Positions 9,343 through 19,018 of a stretch of 64,000 bases of DNA are shown here, one piece after another (within the stretch, counting starts at the first letter, position 1; each line of letters starts with the position of its first letter). Under the pieces are notes generated by a model that was not told where the DNA came from, ran no database searches, and saw nothing but the letters and a program-made list of their open reading frames with translations. A program made the translations under genes and the position numbers. Source of the stretch: Tianweitania sediminis (GTDB lineage Bacteria > Pseudomonadota > Alphaproteobacteria > Rhizobiales > Rhizobiaceae); NCBI RefSeq assembly GCF_017813335.1, contig NZ_JAGIYY010000010.1:113872-177871 (forward strand). The letters run 5' to 3'.

Positions 9343-10596
9343 TCACGCCGCGCGCACCAGGATGTGCTTCTTCTTGCCCAGCGACAGCTTTATGGCGCCG
9401 CTTTCGCCGACTTCACCGGTACCAACCGTCATGCGCTCATCGCTGACGGGCTTATCGTTGATGCGCACAGCGCCGCCCTGGATATGCCGGCGCGCTTCGC
9501 TGTTGGTCGCCGCGAGCTTGGCCGTCACCATGAGGGCGAGCAGGCCGATGCCGCTTTCGAGATCGGCGGCCGGCACTTCGATGGTCGGCAGGTCAGCGGC
9601 GAGCGCGCCTTCCTCGAAGGTCTTGCGCGCCGTTTCTGCAGCCTGTTCGGCATTGTCGCGGCCGTGCAGCATAGCGGTGATCTCGGTGGCGAGGATCTTC
9701 TTCACCTCGTTGATCTCGGAGCCACCCAGCGCCGACAGACGCGCGATCTCGTCCATCGGCAGCGTCGTGTAGAGCTTCAGGAAGCGCGACACGTCGGCAT
9801 CCTCCGTGTTGCGCCAGTACTGCCAGAAGTCATAGGCCGAAAGCATCTCCGGGTTGAGCCACACTGCACCGGACATGGACTTGCCCATCTTGGCGCCCGA
9901 TGATGTGGTCAAGAGCGGCGAGGTCAACGCATAAAGCTGCGGCGTTTCCATGCGGTGGCCGAGATCGATGCCGTTGATGATGTTGCCCCACTGGTCGGAG
10001 CCGCCCATCTGCAACCGCGTGCCGGTGCGCTTGTTCAACTCGACAAAGTCATAGGCCTGCAGGATCATGTAGTTGAATTCGAGGAATGACAGCGACTGCT
10101 CGCGGTCGAGCCGCGTCTTCACCGAGTCAAAGGACAGCATGCGATTAACAGAGAAATGCCGACCCACATCGCGCAGGAACTCGAGGTAATTGAGATCGAG
10201 CAGCCAGTCGGCATTGTTGATCATCAACGCGTCTTGTGGACCGTCGCCGAAGGTCAGGTAATTTGAGAAAACCTTTTTGATGCCGTCGATGTTCGTCTGG
10301 ATGATCTCGGGCGTCATGAGCTTGCGCGCTTCGTCCTTGAAGGACGGGTCGCCCACCATGCCCGTGCCGCCGCCCATCACGGCGATCGGACGATGGCCGG
10401 TTTTCTGCATCCAGTGCAGCATCATGATCTGGATGAGCCCGCCGGCATGAAGGCTGGGTGCCGTCGGATCGAAGCCGATATAGCCTGTCACGATTTCGCG
10501 CGAAAAGAGCTCGTCCAAACCAGCCTCATCGGAGATCTGGTGGATGAAGCCACGCTCCGAAAGCGTGCGCAGGAAATCGGACTTGAAGGCGGGCAT
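9343..10596 (-). CDS. tyrS: Tyrosine--tRNA ligase
   Basis: A 417-residue class I aminoacyl-tRNA synthetase. The HIGH-type motif is HAGG at residues 50-53, and the KMSKS-type motif is KMGKS at 236-240. The tyrosine pocket segment [11 protein letters not shown] lies at 196-207. A C-terminal S4-like RNA-binding domain ([14 protein letters not shown]) closes the protein. It charges tRNA(Tyr) in the cytosol. The gene is convergent with the AsmA-like gene and divergent from anmK. Confidence 0.98.
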   Translation of the reverse strand: MPAFKSDFLRTLSERGFIHQISDEAGLDELFSREIVTGYIGFDPTAPSLHAGGLIQIMMLHWMQKTGHRPIAVMGGGTGMVGDPSFKDEARKLMTPEIIQTNIDGIKKVFSNYLTFGDGPQDALMINNADWLLDLNYLEFLRDVGRHFSVNRMLSFDSVKTRLDREQSLSFLEFNYMILQAYDFVELNKRTGTRLQMGGSDQWGNIINGIDLGHRMETPQLYALTSPLLTTSSGAKMGKSMSGAVWLNPEMLSAYDFWQYWRNTEDADVSRFLKLYTTLPMDEIARLSALGGSEINEVKKILATEITAMLHGRDNAEQAAETARKTFEEGALAADLPTIEVPAADLESGIGLLALMVTAKLAATNSEARRHIQGGAVRINDKPVSDERMTVGTGEVGESGAIKLSLGKKKHILVRAA

Positions 10597-10689
10597 GGTT
10601 CCAGACTTTCGGGATTGATTGCTCGGCCGTTAAGAAACGGGAAGACTGCGCGGCTTTAGCATCGCCGAACAGGGAATCAAAGGGATCGC

Positions 10690-11811
10690 ATGGTGGCGTT
10701 GACGACGGCAATCGGCTTGATGAGCGGCACGTCCATGGATGGCATCGACGTCGCCGTTTTGCGCACGGACGGCGAGGCCGTCGTCCAACAGGGACCGTCG
10801 CTGTTTGTGCCTTATGACGATGCTTTTCGCGCCCGCATCGAAGCTGGTTTGAAGACAGCGAAAACGATTGCGAAGAGAGCCGAGCGGCCCGGTGACCTCG
10901 CTGAGCTTGAGCGCGATCTGACGCTTCGCCATGCTCAAGCGGTTCAGGCGTTCCGGACTCAATATCAGGATTGGCGAGCGGAACTGGTAGGCTTTCACGG
11001 GCAAACCATTCTGCACCGCCCGGGTGAAGCGCTCACTGTGCAGCTTGGGGACGGTGCCTTGCTTGCGCGCGAAACAGGGCTGCCTGTGGTTTACGACATG
11101 CGTGCAGCCGACATGACGGCCGGCGGGCAGGGGGCACCTTTGGTGCCGGCCTACCATCAGGCACTGGCGAACAGTCTGGCTCCGGATTTTCGCGCGAAGA
11201 TGCCAGTCGCGTTCGTCAACATCGGCGGCATCTCCAACGTCACCTATGTGCCGGCGGATGGCGACCCGATTGCATTCGACAGCGGACCCGGAAACCAGCT
11301 GATCGACCAGTGGATGCAGCGAGAAGGCGACATGGCTTTCGATGAGGATGGCAACACGGCGGCAAAAGGATCGTCTAGTGCCAAGATCGTTGGCGATTAT
11401 CTGCGTCTGCCGTTCTTCTCCTACCCTGCGCCGAAGTCACTTGATCGCGGGGATTTCAGCCTTGCTGGGCTGGAGGGCCTGAGCCTCAGCGATGGCGCCC
11501 GCACGCTGGCAGCGCTTGCGGCCGAAGCGGTGTTTGCCGCGCGCAACCACATGCCGGAAGAGCCCGAGCTCTGGATCCTCTGCGGCGGTGGACGCAAGAA
11601 CCCTCATATCGTGGGGGATCTTCGGAGACTTGCGGGGACCACGGGAACAGTTGTCGTTGCAGCTGAAGACGTCGGTTTAGATGGCGATGCCATGGAAGCC
11701 GAGGCATGGGCGTATCTTGCCGTGCGTTCGCAGCAGGGACTGCCGCTGACCTGGCCCGCCACAACGGGATGCAGGAAGCCAATGCCGGGCGGTGTTCTGG
11801 TTCAGCCATAA
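10690..11811 (+). CDS. anmK: Anhydro-N-acetylmuramic acid kinase
   Basis: A 373-residue sugar kinase of the AnmK family. The N-terminal phosphate-binding motif is GLMSGTSMDGIDVAVL (residues 9-24), with the second conserved stretch NIGGISNVTY and a late LCGGGRKN segment. It phosphorylates and hydrates 1,6-anhydro-MurNAc to MurNAc-6-phosphate in peptidoglycan recycling. A GC-rich hairpin with a T-run follows directly after the stop. Confidence 0.96.
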   Translation: MVALTTAIGLMSGTSMDGIDVAVLRTDGEAVVQQGPSLFVPYDDAFRARIEAGLKTAKTIAKRAERPGDLAELERDLTLRHAQAVQAFRTQYQDWRAELVGFHGQTILHRPGEALTVQLGDGALLARETGLPVVYDMRAADMTAGGQGAPLVPAYHQALANSLAPDFRAKMPVAFVNIGGISNVTYVPADGDPIAFDSGPGNQLIDQWMQREGDMAFDEDGNTAAKGSSSAKIVGDYLRLPFFSYPAPKSLDRGDFSLAGLEGLSLSDGARTLAALAAEAVFAARNHMPEEPELWILCGGGRKNPHIVGDLRRLAGTTGTVVVAAEDVGLDGDAMEAEAWAYLAVRSQQGLPLTWPATTGCRKPMPGGVLVQP

Positions 11812-11812
11812 G

Positions 11813-11845
11813 AAAACCCGCCGGATCGCTCCGGCGGGTTTTTGC
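11813..11845. terminator. Rho-independent terminator between anmK and ald
   Basis: A perfect 11-bp stem AACCCGCCGGA / TCCGGCGGGTT (11815-11825 and 11830-11840) with a TCGC loop, flanked by A-run and T-run. It sits between two convergent genes and has U-tracts on both strands, so it can terminate in both directions. Confidence 0.93.
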
Positions 11846-11862
11846 TGAAACATGCCACCAGA

Positions 11863-12978
11863 TCAGGCGGCGAGTACGGCCTTCGGCTCGGCAAGATCGT
11901 AGCCGAGTGCTTCCGCCACAGCAGCATTGGTGATGCGACCCTTGTGGACGTTCAAGCCATTGCGCAGATGCGGCTCGTCCACCAGTGCCTTGATGCCCTT
12001 GTTCGCGAGCGCCAATCCATACTGCAGCGTGGCGTTGTTGAGCGCATGGGCTGACGTTACGGGCACTGCGCCCGGCATGTTGGCAACGCAGTAGTGGATC
12101 ACGCCATCGACTTCATAGGTCGGATCGGCATGGGTTGTGGCGTGGCTGGTTTCGAAACAGCCGCCCTGGTCGATGGCGACATCGACGAGCACTGCGCCCT
12201 TTTTCATTCCCGACAGCATCTCGCGGGACACCAGCTTGGGTGCAGCCGCACCGGGGATAAGCACGGCACCCACAACCACGTCAGCCGAGAAGCATTCTTC
12301 TTCCAGCGCTTCAACGGTGGAATAGCGCGTGTGCACGCGGCCATTGAAAATGTCGTCCAACTGACGCAGGCGCGGAATGGAGCGGTCGAGGATGGTCACA
12401 TCGGCGCCGAGGCCAACCGCCATTTTCGCGGAATGGAGACCGACGACGCCGCCGCCGATCACCGTGACCTTGCCCGGCAAAACGCCCGGTACGCCACCCA
12501 GCAGCACGCCGCGGCCGCCATTGGCTTTCTGTAGCGCTGTTGCACCGGCCTGGATCGCGAGGCGTCCCGCCACTTCCGACATCGGTGCTAGCAACGGCAG
12601 CCCGCCACGGTCATCCGTTACGGTTTCATAAGCGACGGCCGTCACGCCGGAGGTCAGCAGGCCTTTCGTTTGTTCTGCGTCCGGAGCCAGATGGAGATAG
12701 GTGTACAGGATTTGGTTTTCACGCAGTTGCACCCATTCGTTCGGCTGCGGTTCCTTGACCTTTACGATCATGTCGGACTTGGCGAACACTTCTTCCGCCG
12801 TTTTGGCGATCGTCGCACCGGCGGCGCGATAAGCGTCGTCATTGGCGCCAATGCCCGCACCGGCACCGGTTTCCACCAGCACCTGGTGGCCATGAGTGAC
12901 ATATTCGCGAACCGAGCCGGGGGTCAGGCCAACGCGGTATTCGTGGTTCTTGATTTCCTTGGGGCAGCCGACGCGCAT
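11863..12978 (-). CDS. ald: Alanine dehydrogenase
   Basis: A 371-residue NAD-dependent L-alanine dehydrogenase interconverting alanine and pyruvate plus ammonia. Arg15, Lys75 and His96 fall at the positions of the pyruvate-binding and catalytic residues of Mycobacterium tuberculosis Ald. The Rossmann motif VIGGGVVG is at 173-180. ATG 12978 is preferred because GGGAG lies 8 bp upstream and the protein then starts [10 protein letters not shown] as in the family; an in-frame ATG at 12993 is the alternative. The gene is divergent from an Lrp-type regulator, the classic arrangement for alanine-responsive control. Confidence 0.97.
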   Translation of the reverse strand: MRVGCPKEIKNHEYRVGLTPGSVREYVTHGHQVLVETGAGAGIGANDDAYRAAGATIAKTAEEVFAKSDMIVKVKEPQPNEWVQLRENQILYTYLHLAPDAEQTKGLLTSGVTAVAYETVTDDRGGLPLLAPMSEVAGRLAIQAGATALQKANGGRGVLLGGVPGVLPGKVTVIGGGVVGLHSAKMAVGLGADVTILDRSIPRLRQLDDIFNGRVHTRYSTVEALEEECFSADVVVGAVLIPGAAAPKLVSREMLSGMKKGAVLVDVAIDQGGCFETSHATTHADPTYEVDGVIHYCVANMPGAVPVTSAHALNNATLQYGLALANKGIKALVDEPHLRNGLNVHKGRITNAAVAEALGYDLAEPKAVLAA

Positions 12979-13094
12979 TGTTTGCACTCCCATTTTGTTG
13001 CATCCCTCGAATGGGCATGAAACAGCAAAACGTGCCGCATGTCCTTGCGTTGCAGCTTGCATCTCCTTGTGGAAATGGGAGATTCTTGCTTTCA

Positions 13095-13598
13095 GTGCCG
13101 TATTCTTCGAAGGATCTTGCCATTTCGACCCTGGATCGCATCGATCTCGCCATTCTGGACACTCTTCAGCGCGACGGTCGTATCTCCAACGCAGCCCTGG
13201 CGGAAAAAGTGGGGCTGTCGCAGTCCGCCTGCTCCCGACGTCTTGATCTCCTGGAAAAGAACGGCACGATCAGGGGCTACCACGCACAGATCTCAAGCGC
13301 CGGTCTCGGCCACCCGATGACAGCTATCGTGCACATCTCTTTGTCGGGCCAGTTCGAGAAAACGCTGTCGGAGTTCGAAGCGGCCATCAAGCGTTGCCCG
13401 AATGTCCTGTCCTGCCACCTGATGACGGGTGAGTACGACTACATCCTGCGGATTGCGGCGCGCGACCTCGCCGACTACGAGCGCATCCACAAGGAATGGC
13501 TGTCAGCCATGCCGCATGTCACCCGCATCAACTCGGCCTTCGCCATGCGCGAGATCATCGACCGGACGGCGATTGGCTTGAAGACGGAGCTGGCCTGA
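13095..13598 (+). CDS. Lrp/AsnC family transcriptional regulator (probable ald regulator)
   Basis: About 167 residues: an N-terminal AsnC-type winged HTH (DRIDLAILDTLQRDGRISNAALAEKVGLS, split across the helices) and a C-terminal RAM ligand-binding domain. GTG 13095 is the favoured start; a TTG at 13086 is possible. The position divergent from ald strongly suggests an AldR/BkdR-like activator responding to alanine or another amino acid. The 3' end overlaps the convergent MscS gene by 44 bp. Confidence 0.9.
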   Translation: MPYSSKDLAISTLDRIDLAILDTLQRDGRISNAALAEKVGLSQSACSRRLDLLEKNGTIRGYHAQISSAGLGHPMTAIVHISLSGQFEKTLSEFEAAIKRCPNVLSCHLMTGEYDYILRIAARDLADYERIHKEWLSAMPHVTRINSAFAMREIIDRTAIGLKTELA

Positions 13599-14925
13599 GC
13601 GGCTGGTCGCCGTCGGCATCAAGATCGAACACCTTGGTTCCAACCGGTGGCGAGCGCAAGATCACATCCCGCACCGGGAATGGGATCTCGATGTTGTTGG
13701 CCTTGAAGGCGTCCCAAAGCGCCAGGTAGACCTTGCCACGAACATTGGTGAGGCCCTGCTGCGGATCGTGGATCCAGAAGCGTAGCAGGAAGTCGATCGA
13801 CGAGTCGCCGAAGCCGGTGATCCAGCAGACCGGCCGCCGGTCGGCTTCCACCCTGGCCACGCCTGAGGCCGCTTCGATGGCAACCTTCGTCACCAGATGA
13901 GGGTCGCTGTTGTAGGAAACGCCAAAGGTAATATCCAAACGCACGAGCTCGTCGGTAAAGCTCCAGTTCACCACGCGCTCGGTGATGAAGTCCTCGTTCG
14001 GGATCAGGTATTCGCGCCCGTCGCGCGTCACCACCGACACGAACCGAGCGCGCAGCTCACGGATCCACCCGAAGGTCTCGCCGACAGTAATCGTGTCGCC
14101 CGGCTTGATGGAGCGATCCATCAGGATGATGATGCCGGAGATAAAGTTCGACACCACTTTCTGAAGGCCGAATCCCAGGCCGACGCCGATTGCGCCGGAA
14201 AAGATCGTGAGCGTCGTCAGGTCCAGCCCGGCAGCCGACACGGCCAAAAGCACCGCCACCACGATCAGCCCGACCTTGAAGATCTTGCCCAGCAGCACCT
14301 GCATGGAGGGAGTCAGGCCCTCCGTGGTGCGCAGCTTTCGATCAACGAAGCTTCCGGCGATGCTGGCGATCCAAACAGCGGCTCCAAGCAAGGCTAGCGT
14401 CTTCAGAACCGTCAGCAGCGACAAGCGCGTCGCGCCAAGTGGCAGAGCGACGCGGTCGAGCAGAACGGCAGCATCGTCAAGGAGACCCAGGATCAATAAG
14501 GCAACGAGGATCCACACGCACCAAGACACGGCTTTGGCTGCGAGCCGGTTGCGGATGATGCGCGATAGGACAACCGTGACGAACCACGCGGCTGCAAGGG
14601 CAAGCGCCAGCGACAGGAGGACGGTCTGTCTCAGGCTGAAGGCGCGGATGGCGGTGATTGCCAGAAACAAAAGCGCTATGAAGATCGGCCAATGCAGCCG
14701 GCGCAGGAGCGCCGCGATCATGCGCAGCAGACCCCGCTGATGCCGAATGCGGCGAGCTCGCTCGTCCAGCGACGGCTCGATGCGCGTTGCGATCAGCTTT
14801 GCAAGGAGAAACAGCAAAACGAGCACACCAGCTTGCACCAGAAGCCAGGTGAGATCGGTCGCACCCGCCCAGCGTTGTGCTTCTCGAGCGAGGGCGTCGC
14901 CAAGTTGCTCGAGTTCAGATGGCAT
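13555..14925 (-). CDS. MscS-family mechanosensitive ion channel
   Basis: A 456-residue membrane protein with about five N-terminal hydrophobic helices, then the pore-lining TM3-like helix (SGAIGVGLGFGLQKVVSNFISG) and the conserved beta domain (PGDTITVGETFGWI, LIPNEDFI). A soluble C-terminal alpha/beta region follows. It acts as a tension-gated safety valve in the inner membrane. It is longer than E. coli MscS (286 residues), with extra N-terminal helices as in many rhizobial paralogues. Confidence 0.92.
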   Translation of the reverse strand: MPSELEQLGDALAREAQRWAGATDLTWLLVQAGVLVLLFLLAKLIATRIEPSLDERARRIRHQRGLLRMIAALLRRLHWPIFIALLFLAITAIRAFSLRQTVLLSLALALAAAWFVTVVLSRIIRNRLAAKAVSWCVWILVALLILGLLDDAAVLLDRVALPLGATRLSLLTVLKTLALLGAAVWIASIAGSFVDRKLRTTEGLTPSMQVLLGKIFKVGLIVVAVLLAVSAAGLDLTTLTIFSGAIGVGLGFGLQKVVSNFISGIIILMDRSIKPGDTITVGETFGWIRELRARFVSVVTRDGREYLIPNEDFITERVVNWSFTDELVRLDITFGVSYNSDPHLVTKVAIEAASGVARVEADRRPVCWITGFGDSSIDFLLRFWIHDPQQGLTNVRGKVYLALWDAFKANNIEIPFPVRDVILRSPPVGTKVFDLDADGDQPLRPAPSSSQSPSGR

Positions 14926-15007
14926 GCGGTTTCCCCATCAGGCGTGCCCCACGAGTTTCGTGAACGTGTCCGGAGCTTGCAAGTTGCTTGCCCATGTTAC
15001 GCGTCGT

Positions 15008-16453
15008 TTAAGAAGGGCCGTTGCGTGTGGAGCGGTAGGCTTCTAATGCTTGGGTCCGCGCCGCCGCATGATCCACAACAGGACGGGGGTAAGTCTTGCC
15101 GAGCTCGACCTTGGCTTTGGCCAAGACATTGGCGGGCGCGGTCCAGGGCTTGTGGAGGTACTTGTCCGGCAAGCCTGCGACTTCCGGCACGAAGCGACGG
15201 ACATAGCTGCCGTCGCCGTCGAATTTTTCGCCTTGCAAGATCGGGTTGAAGATCCGGAAGAATGGCGCGGCATCGGCCCCAGAGCCGGCAATCCACTGCC
15301 AGTTTGCGGGGTTGTTGGCGGGATCGGCGTCCACCAGCGTATCCCAAAACCAGCGCTCGCCCTCGCGCCAGTCGATCAGCAGATGCTTCACCAGGAAGGA
15401 TCCGGTGATCAGCCGCACGCGATTGTGCATCCAGCCGGTTTGCCAAAGCTGGCGCATGCCGGCATCGACAATGGGATAACCGGTCCGGCCGCGCTGCCAC
15501 GCCTTCAAGGCGTCTGGTGCGGATTGCCAAGGAAAGGCATCGAAGCTTTTGTCGACGTTCGAAAGGTGCAGGTCGGGTTTGTGGAACAGGAGATGGTAAT
15601 TGAACTCGCGCCAGCCGATCTCGCGCAGGAAGCCTTGCCCGTCTCCAGCGTGGTTGGCATTCACCACCTGATGTACCTGGAACGGCGTCAGCTCGCCGTG
15701 GGCGAGGTAGGCTGATAGCTGCGACGAGCCTTTGCGGCCGGGGAAATTGCGCGCTTCCCCATAGTCCTGCAGCCGCGCGCGCACGAAGTCATGAAGCGCT
15801 TCGTGCGCAGCCGTTTCGCCGGGCTTGCAGAACTCGTCAAATCCCGTGCTCCAGTCCGGGTTCGTTGGCAGCAGCTTCCAATCGGCAAGCGTGTCACTTT
15901 GCAGTTTTCTGTCATTAAAGCCTGCGAGCTTCTTGGGCGCAGGCATCGGATCGCGGGGATGGAGGCTGTTGTTCAGCGCCCGCCAGAATGCACCAAACAC
16001 CTTGTAGGGCGTGCCGGCACCGGTTGTGAGCTGCGTCGGCTCATGCAACAGCGCGCCTTCGAAGCTCTTTGCCTCGATGCCGTTTTCCCCGAGCACGCGC
16101 TTCAGTTCCGCATCCGCTTCGTTTGCGGGATCATAGCGTCGGTTCCAGTAAACCGCGCTTGCGCCGCTTTCGCCAACCAGTTGGCGCACCACATCGTTCT
16201 GCCGGCCCCGGCGCAGCAGCAGCGGCGCGCCCAACCCGTCCAGTCGATCGGAAAGTTCGGCAACAGAATGGTGCAACCACCAAAGCCGTGCACCCCCCGG
16301 CCCGCGGCCATGTTGGGGATGATGGTCTAGGATAAAGACCGGGATGATTGGTTTACCCGTCTCGTGCGCGGCGTAGAGGGCATGATTGTCAGCGACGCGC
16401 AGATCGTCGCGGAAAAGAACGATGGTGGGTTTGGAAGCCTGCTTGGCCGACAT
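15008..16453 (-). CDS. phrB: Deoxyribodipyrimidine photolyase
   Basis: A 481-residue class I photolyase/cryptochrome family protein. The N-terminal antenna domain begins PTIVLFRDDLRVADN. The FAD-binding C-terminal half has the hallmark WMHNRVR and, further on, DADPANNPANWQW. It repairs cyclobutane pyrimidine dimers with blue light. It is a single gene with no obvious operon partner. Confidence 0.95.
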   Translation of the reverse strand: MSAKQASKPTIVLFRDDLRVADNHALYAAHETGKPIIPVFILDHHPQHGRGPGGARLWWLHHSVAELSDRLDGLGAPLLLRRGRQNDVVRQLVGESGASAVYWNRRYDPANEADAELKRVLGENGIEAKSFEGALLHEPTQLTTGAGTPYKVFGAFWRALNNSLHPRDPMPAPKKLAGFNDRKLQSDTLADWKLLPTNPDWSTGFDEFCKPGETAAHEALHDFVRARLQDYGEARNFPGRKGSSQLSAYLAHGELTPFQVHQVVNANHAGDGQGFLREIGWREFNYHLLFHKPDLHLSNVDKSFDAFPWQSAPDALKAWQRGRTGYPIVDAGMRQLWQTGWMHNRVRLITGSFLVKHLLIDWREGERWFWDTLVDADPANNPANWQWIAGSGADAAPFFRIFNPILQGEKFDGDGSYVRRFVPEVAGLPDKYLHKPWTAPANVLAKAKVELGKTYPRPVVDHAAARTQALEAYRSTRNGPS

Positions 16454-16519
16454 TGCGCCTGCTCGAACGAGTTATGCTGCGGACATGAGCTAGCGTCGGG
16501 GCGTTTCTTTTCGATACGC

Positions 16520-17023
16520 TTATGTCAGGAGCGTAAACGGCGTGCCTTCAAACGCTTCCGCGCCACGCCCAATGGCCCGAGCGGCAGCGATCATCCGGCC
16601 CTTCCGGTCCAGGAGATCGTCGGCCAGCGCAACGATGCGGGGGTTGGGCGTGGCGGATGGTGCGTGTCGGCGCAGCTCACGCGCCAGTTCCGCTTCATCA
16701 ATGTCGGGCCGCAACGCCGCAGCGATGATAAAGGCCGCCGCAGTGGAGCGGCTGATGCCGGCATAGCAGTGGATCAGCAGGGGATCGTCGGCCGTCACGC
16801 GTTCGGCGAAACGGAGGATGGCCGCCACCTGCTCACGTGAGGGCGCGACATAGCCTTCACGTTCTTCCGCGATGTCATGCATGGCCACTTGCAGGTAATC
16901 GCTTGGCGCAATGTTGGCCGGCCGGTTGAAGGTTGCGCCGAGCGACTGCAGCGAAATCATCCGCCGCGCCCCAGAGGCAGCCAGCGTTTCGTCGAGCCGG
17001 GAAAGAGGCGTGACGTGGATCAT
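16520..17023 (-). CDS. Dual-specificity/tyrosine phosphatase-like protein coupled to cobC
   Basis: A 167-residue cysteine phosphatase. The CX5R loop is HCYAGISRST, with nucleophile Cys86 and Arg92. Its ATG overlaps the cobC stop (ATGA at 17023-17020), so the two are probably co-translated. Such a phosphatase inside a B12 operon could act on protein phosphotyrosine, but a small-molecule role such as dephosphorylating alpha-ribazole phosphate or adenosylcobalamin phosphate is also plausible because no cobC/cobZ-type phosphatase is seen in this window. That role is inference. Confidence 0.85.
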   Translation of the reverse strand: MIHVTPLSRLDETLAASGARRMISLQSLGATFNRPANIAPSDYLQVAMHDIAEEREGYVAPSREQVAAILRFAERVTADDPLLIHCYAGISRSTAAAFIIAAALRPDIDEAELARELRRHAPSATPNPRIVALADDLLDRKGRMIAAARAIGRGAEAFEGTPFTLLT

Positions 17024-18051
17024 GCCGCCCCCGCGTCGAACGCCATCAACGCTCCTTCAAGCCGGCTAAGTGCTGTGTCGTCGGCGGGGAGGCCGACCCG
17101 CAGAACATAGGGGTCGAAGCGGAAGGGTCGTACAAGGATGCCCTGTGCGCCGAGGTGCTGGAACAACGCGGAAGCATGGAGCGAGCGCACGAAACGGAAC
17201 AGGCTTGTGCCGCCAGCGATTACCAAACCGTGCCTCGAAAGCAGACCGTCCAGCCGCGCTGTCTCCTTGATCAGTCGCCGCCGCATATCGTTTGCCCAAA
17301 CCTGATCCGCGAGTGCTTCGCTCGCGATCTGCACCGTCGGTCCAGCAACCGCCCAGGGGCCGAGTTGCGCGTTCAGCCAAGCGGCGCGCGTCTGATCTGC
17401 GAGAACGAAGCCCAGCCGTATCCCTGCTAGGCCATAGAACTTGCCAAACGAGCGCAGCACCACCAGCCCCTCGCGTCCGGCGTCGCCGGCAACGCTGTGC
17501 TCCTGCGGTCCAACTTCCATGAAGGCCTCATCCGCTACCAGCAGCCCGCCCTTGGCGGAGAGATGCCGCGCCAGATGGAGCAACTGCTCGCGCGCGATCA
17601 CCCGCCCGTCGGGATTGTTGGGGTTCACGACAACCGCAAGATCGGCATCGTAGAGCGCCTCGAAGGCACCGACTTCGCCCACCGTATGCCCCACCAGCGC
17701 GGCCGCACGGGCGTGCTCGGCATAGGTCGGCGACAACACGGCAGCGCGTCCGGGCTGCAACAGTCGCATCACCAGCGGCAAGAGGATCTGGGTACCCGGT
17801 CCGCACGCAATGCAGGCTGGTTCGCTTACGCCGTAGGCACGTGCTGCAAGGGCGGCCAGCCTTGCGGTGTCTTCCGGTTCAGGCAGGCGCGAGAAGGCGG
17901 TGGCGGGCAGGGGTGAAAACGGGTAGGCGTGCGGATTGATCCCTGTCGACAGATCGACCCACGGTTTCGGGGCTTGCGGAAAGCGCTGTTCGGCGCCTGC
18001 GAGGCTTCCACCATGGTCAGGCACGGCAGGCACTTCAACCGGGTTGCGCAT
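17020..18051 (-). CDS. cobC: Threonine-phosphate decarboxylase (cobalamin pathway, CobC)
   Basis: A 343-residue PLP-dependent fold-type I enzyme related to histidinol-phosphate aminotransferase. Landmarks are DLSTGINPH near the N-terminus, NPNNPDGR, and the PLP lysine in RSFGKFYGLAGIRLG. In the P. denitrificans naming, CobC helps provide the (R)-1-amino-2-propanol phosphate linker. The start codon shares CATG with the divergent cobD, although a GTG a few codons downstream could also serve. Confidence 0.94.
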   Translation of the reverse strand: MRNPVEVPAVPDHGGSLAGAEQRFPQAPKPWVDLSTGINPHAYPFSPLPATAFSRLPEPEDTARLAALAARAYGVSEPACIACGPGTQILLPLVMRLLQPGRAAVLSPTYAEHARAAALVGHTVGEVGAFEALYDADLAVVVNPNNPDGRVIAREQLLHLARHLSAKGGLLVADEAFMEVGPQEHSVAGDAGREGLVVLRSFGKFYGLAGIRLGFVLADQTRAAWLNAQLGPWAVAGPTVQIASEALADQVWANDMRRRLIKETARLDGLLSRHGLVIAGGTSLFRFVRSLHASALFQHLGAQGILVRPFRFDPYVLRVGLPADDTALSRLEGALMAFDAGAA

Positions 18052-19018
18052 GACGGTCCTGCTTGCCTTTTCCGCCTTGATCGTCGAACTCGCGCTTGGT
18101 TATCCCAGCCGTCTCTTCGCTGCCATCGGCCATCCGGTGACCTGGATCGGCGCGCTGATTTCGCGTTTGGAACGGCACCTCAACCGCCCAACTCGAAGTG
18201 ATGCTGCGCGAAAGGTTGGTGGCGTACTGACGCTTGTCGTGCTGCTGGTGGTGTCCGGCGGCATCGGGTTCCTGATCCAGAATCTGCTGGGAGCGGGATG
18301 GGGGCTCATTCTCACCGCCCTCGCGGCGAGCGCGCTTCTGGCGCAAAGAAGCCTCGCGACGCACGTTCAGGCGGTCGCGAATGCCTTGGAGGCCGAAGGG
18401 CTCACCGGCGGCCGCAAAGCCGTTTCGATGATCGTGGGGCGCGACCCGGAACAGCTGGATGAACCCGCCGTGTGCCGCGCCGCAATCGAAAGCCTCGCGG
18501 AAAACTTTTCCGACGGCATCGTTGCGCCCGCTTTTTGGCTGGCGGTAGGCGGCTTGGGCGGCGGTGCGGCCTACAAGGCGGTGAACACGGCTGATTCCAT
18601 GATCGGCCACAAGAACGAGCGCTATCTTCACTTTGGCTGGGCGGCCGCTCGCCTGGACGATCTGATCAACCTGCCGGCCTCGCGACTGACAGCACTGCTG
18701 GTGATCCTTGCTGCCGCGGTTCTGCCAGGTTGTTCGGCTGCGGGTGCATGGGCCGCGGTTCGCCGCGATGCGGGCAAGCACCGCTCGCCCAACGCCGGTT
18801 GGCCCGAAGCAGCTTTTGCCGGCGCGCTCGGATTGGCGTTGAACGGTCCACGCTCCTACGGAGGCGTTCAGGTCAACGACGCCTTCATGGGCAAAGGCGG
18901 GCGCCGCGAAGCCACGAGTACTGACATCCGCCGCGCGCTGCGCCTTTACTGGACCGCCGACCTCCTGATGGTCGCCCTGGCTGGCGTGGGTGCGCTGGCG
19001 ATCTTCAGCGTGCATTAG
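18050..19018 (+). CDS. cobD: Adenosylcobinamide-phosphate synthase CobD/CbiB
   Basis: A 322-residue integral membrane protein of the CbiB/CobD family that attaches aminopropanol (phosphate) to adenosylcobyric acid. Conserved segments are [18 protein letters not shown], the central [11 protein letters not shown], and NTADSMIGH, with several hydrophobic helices. ATG 18050 lies in the CATG shared with cobC. The last 14 bp overlap the 3' end of cobQ on the other strand. Confidence 0.95.
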   Translation: MTVLLAFSALIVELALGYPSRLFAAIGHPVTWIGALISRLERHLNRPTRSDAARKVGGVLTLVVLLVVSGGIGFLIQNLLGAGWGLILTALAASALLAQRSLATHVQAVANALEAEGLTGGRKAVSMIVGRDPEQLDEPAVCRAAIESLAENFSDGIVAPAFWLAVGGLGGGAAYKAVNTADSMIGHKNERYLHFGWAAARLDDLINLPASRLTALLVILAAAVLPGCSAAGAWAAVRRDAGKHRSPNAGWPEAAFAGALGLALNGPRSYGGVQVNDAFMGKGGRREATSTDIRRALRLYWTADLLMVALAGVGALAIFSVH

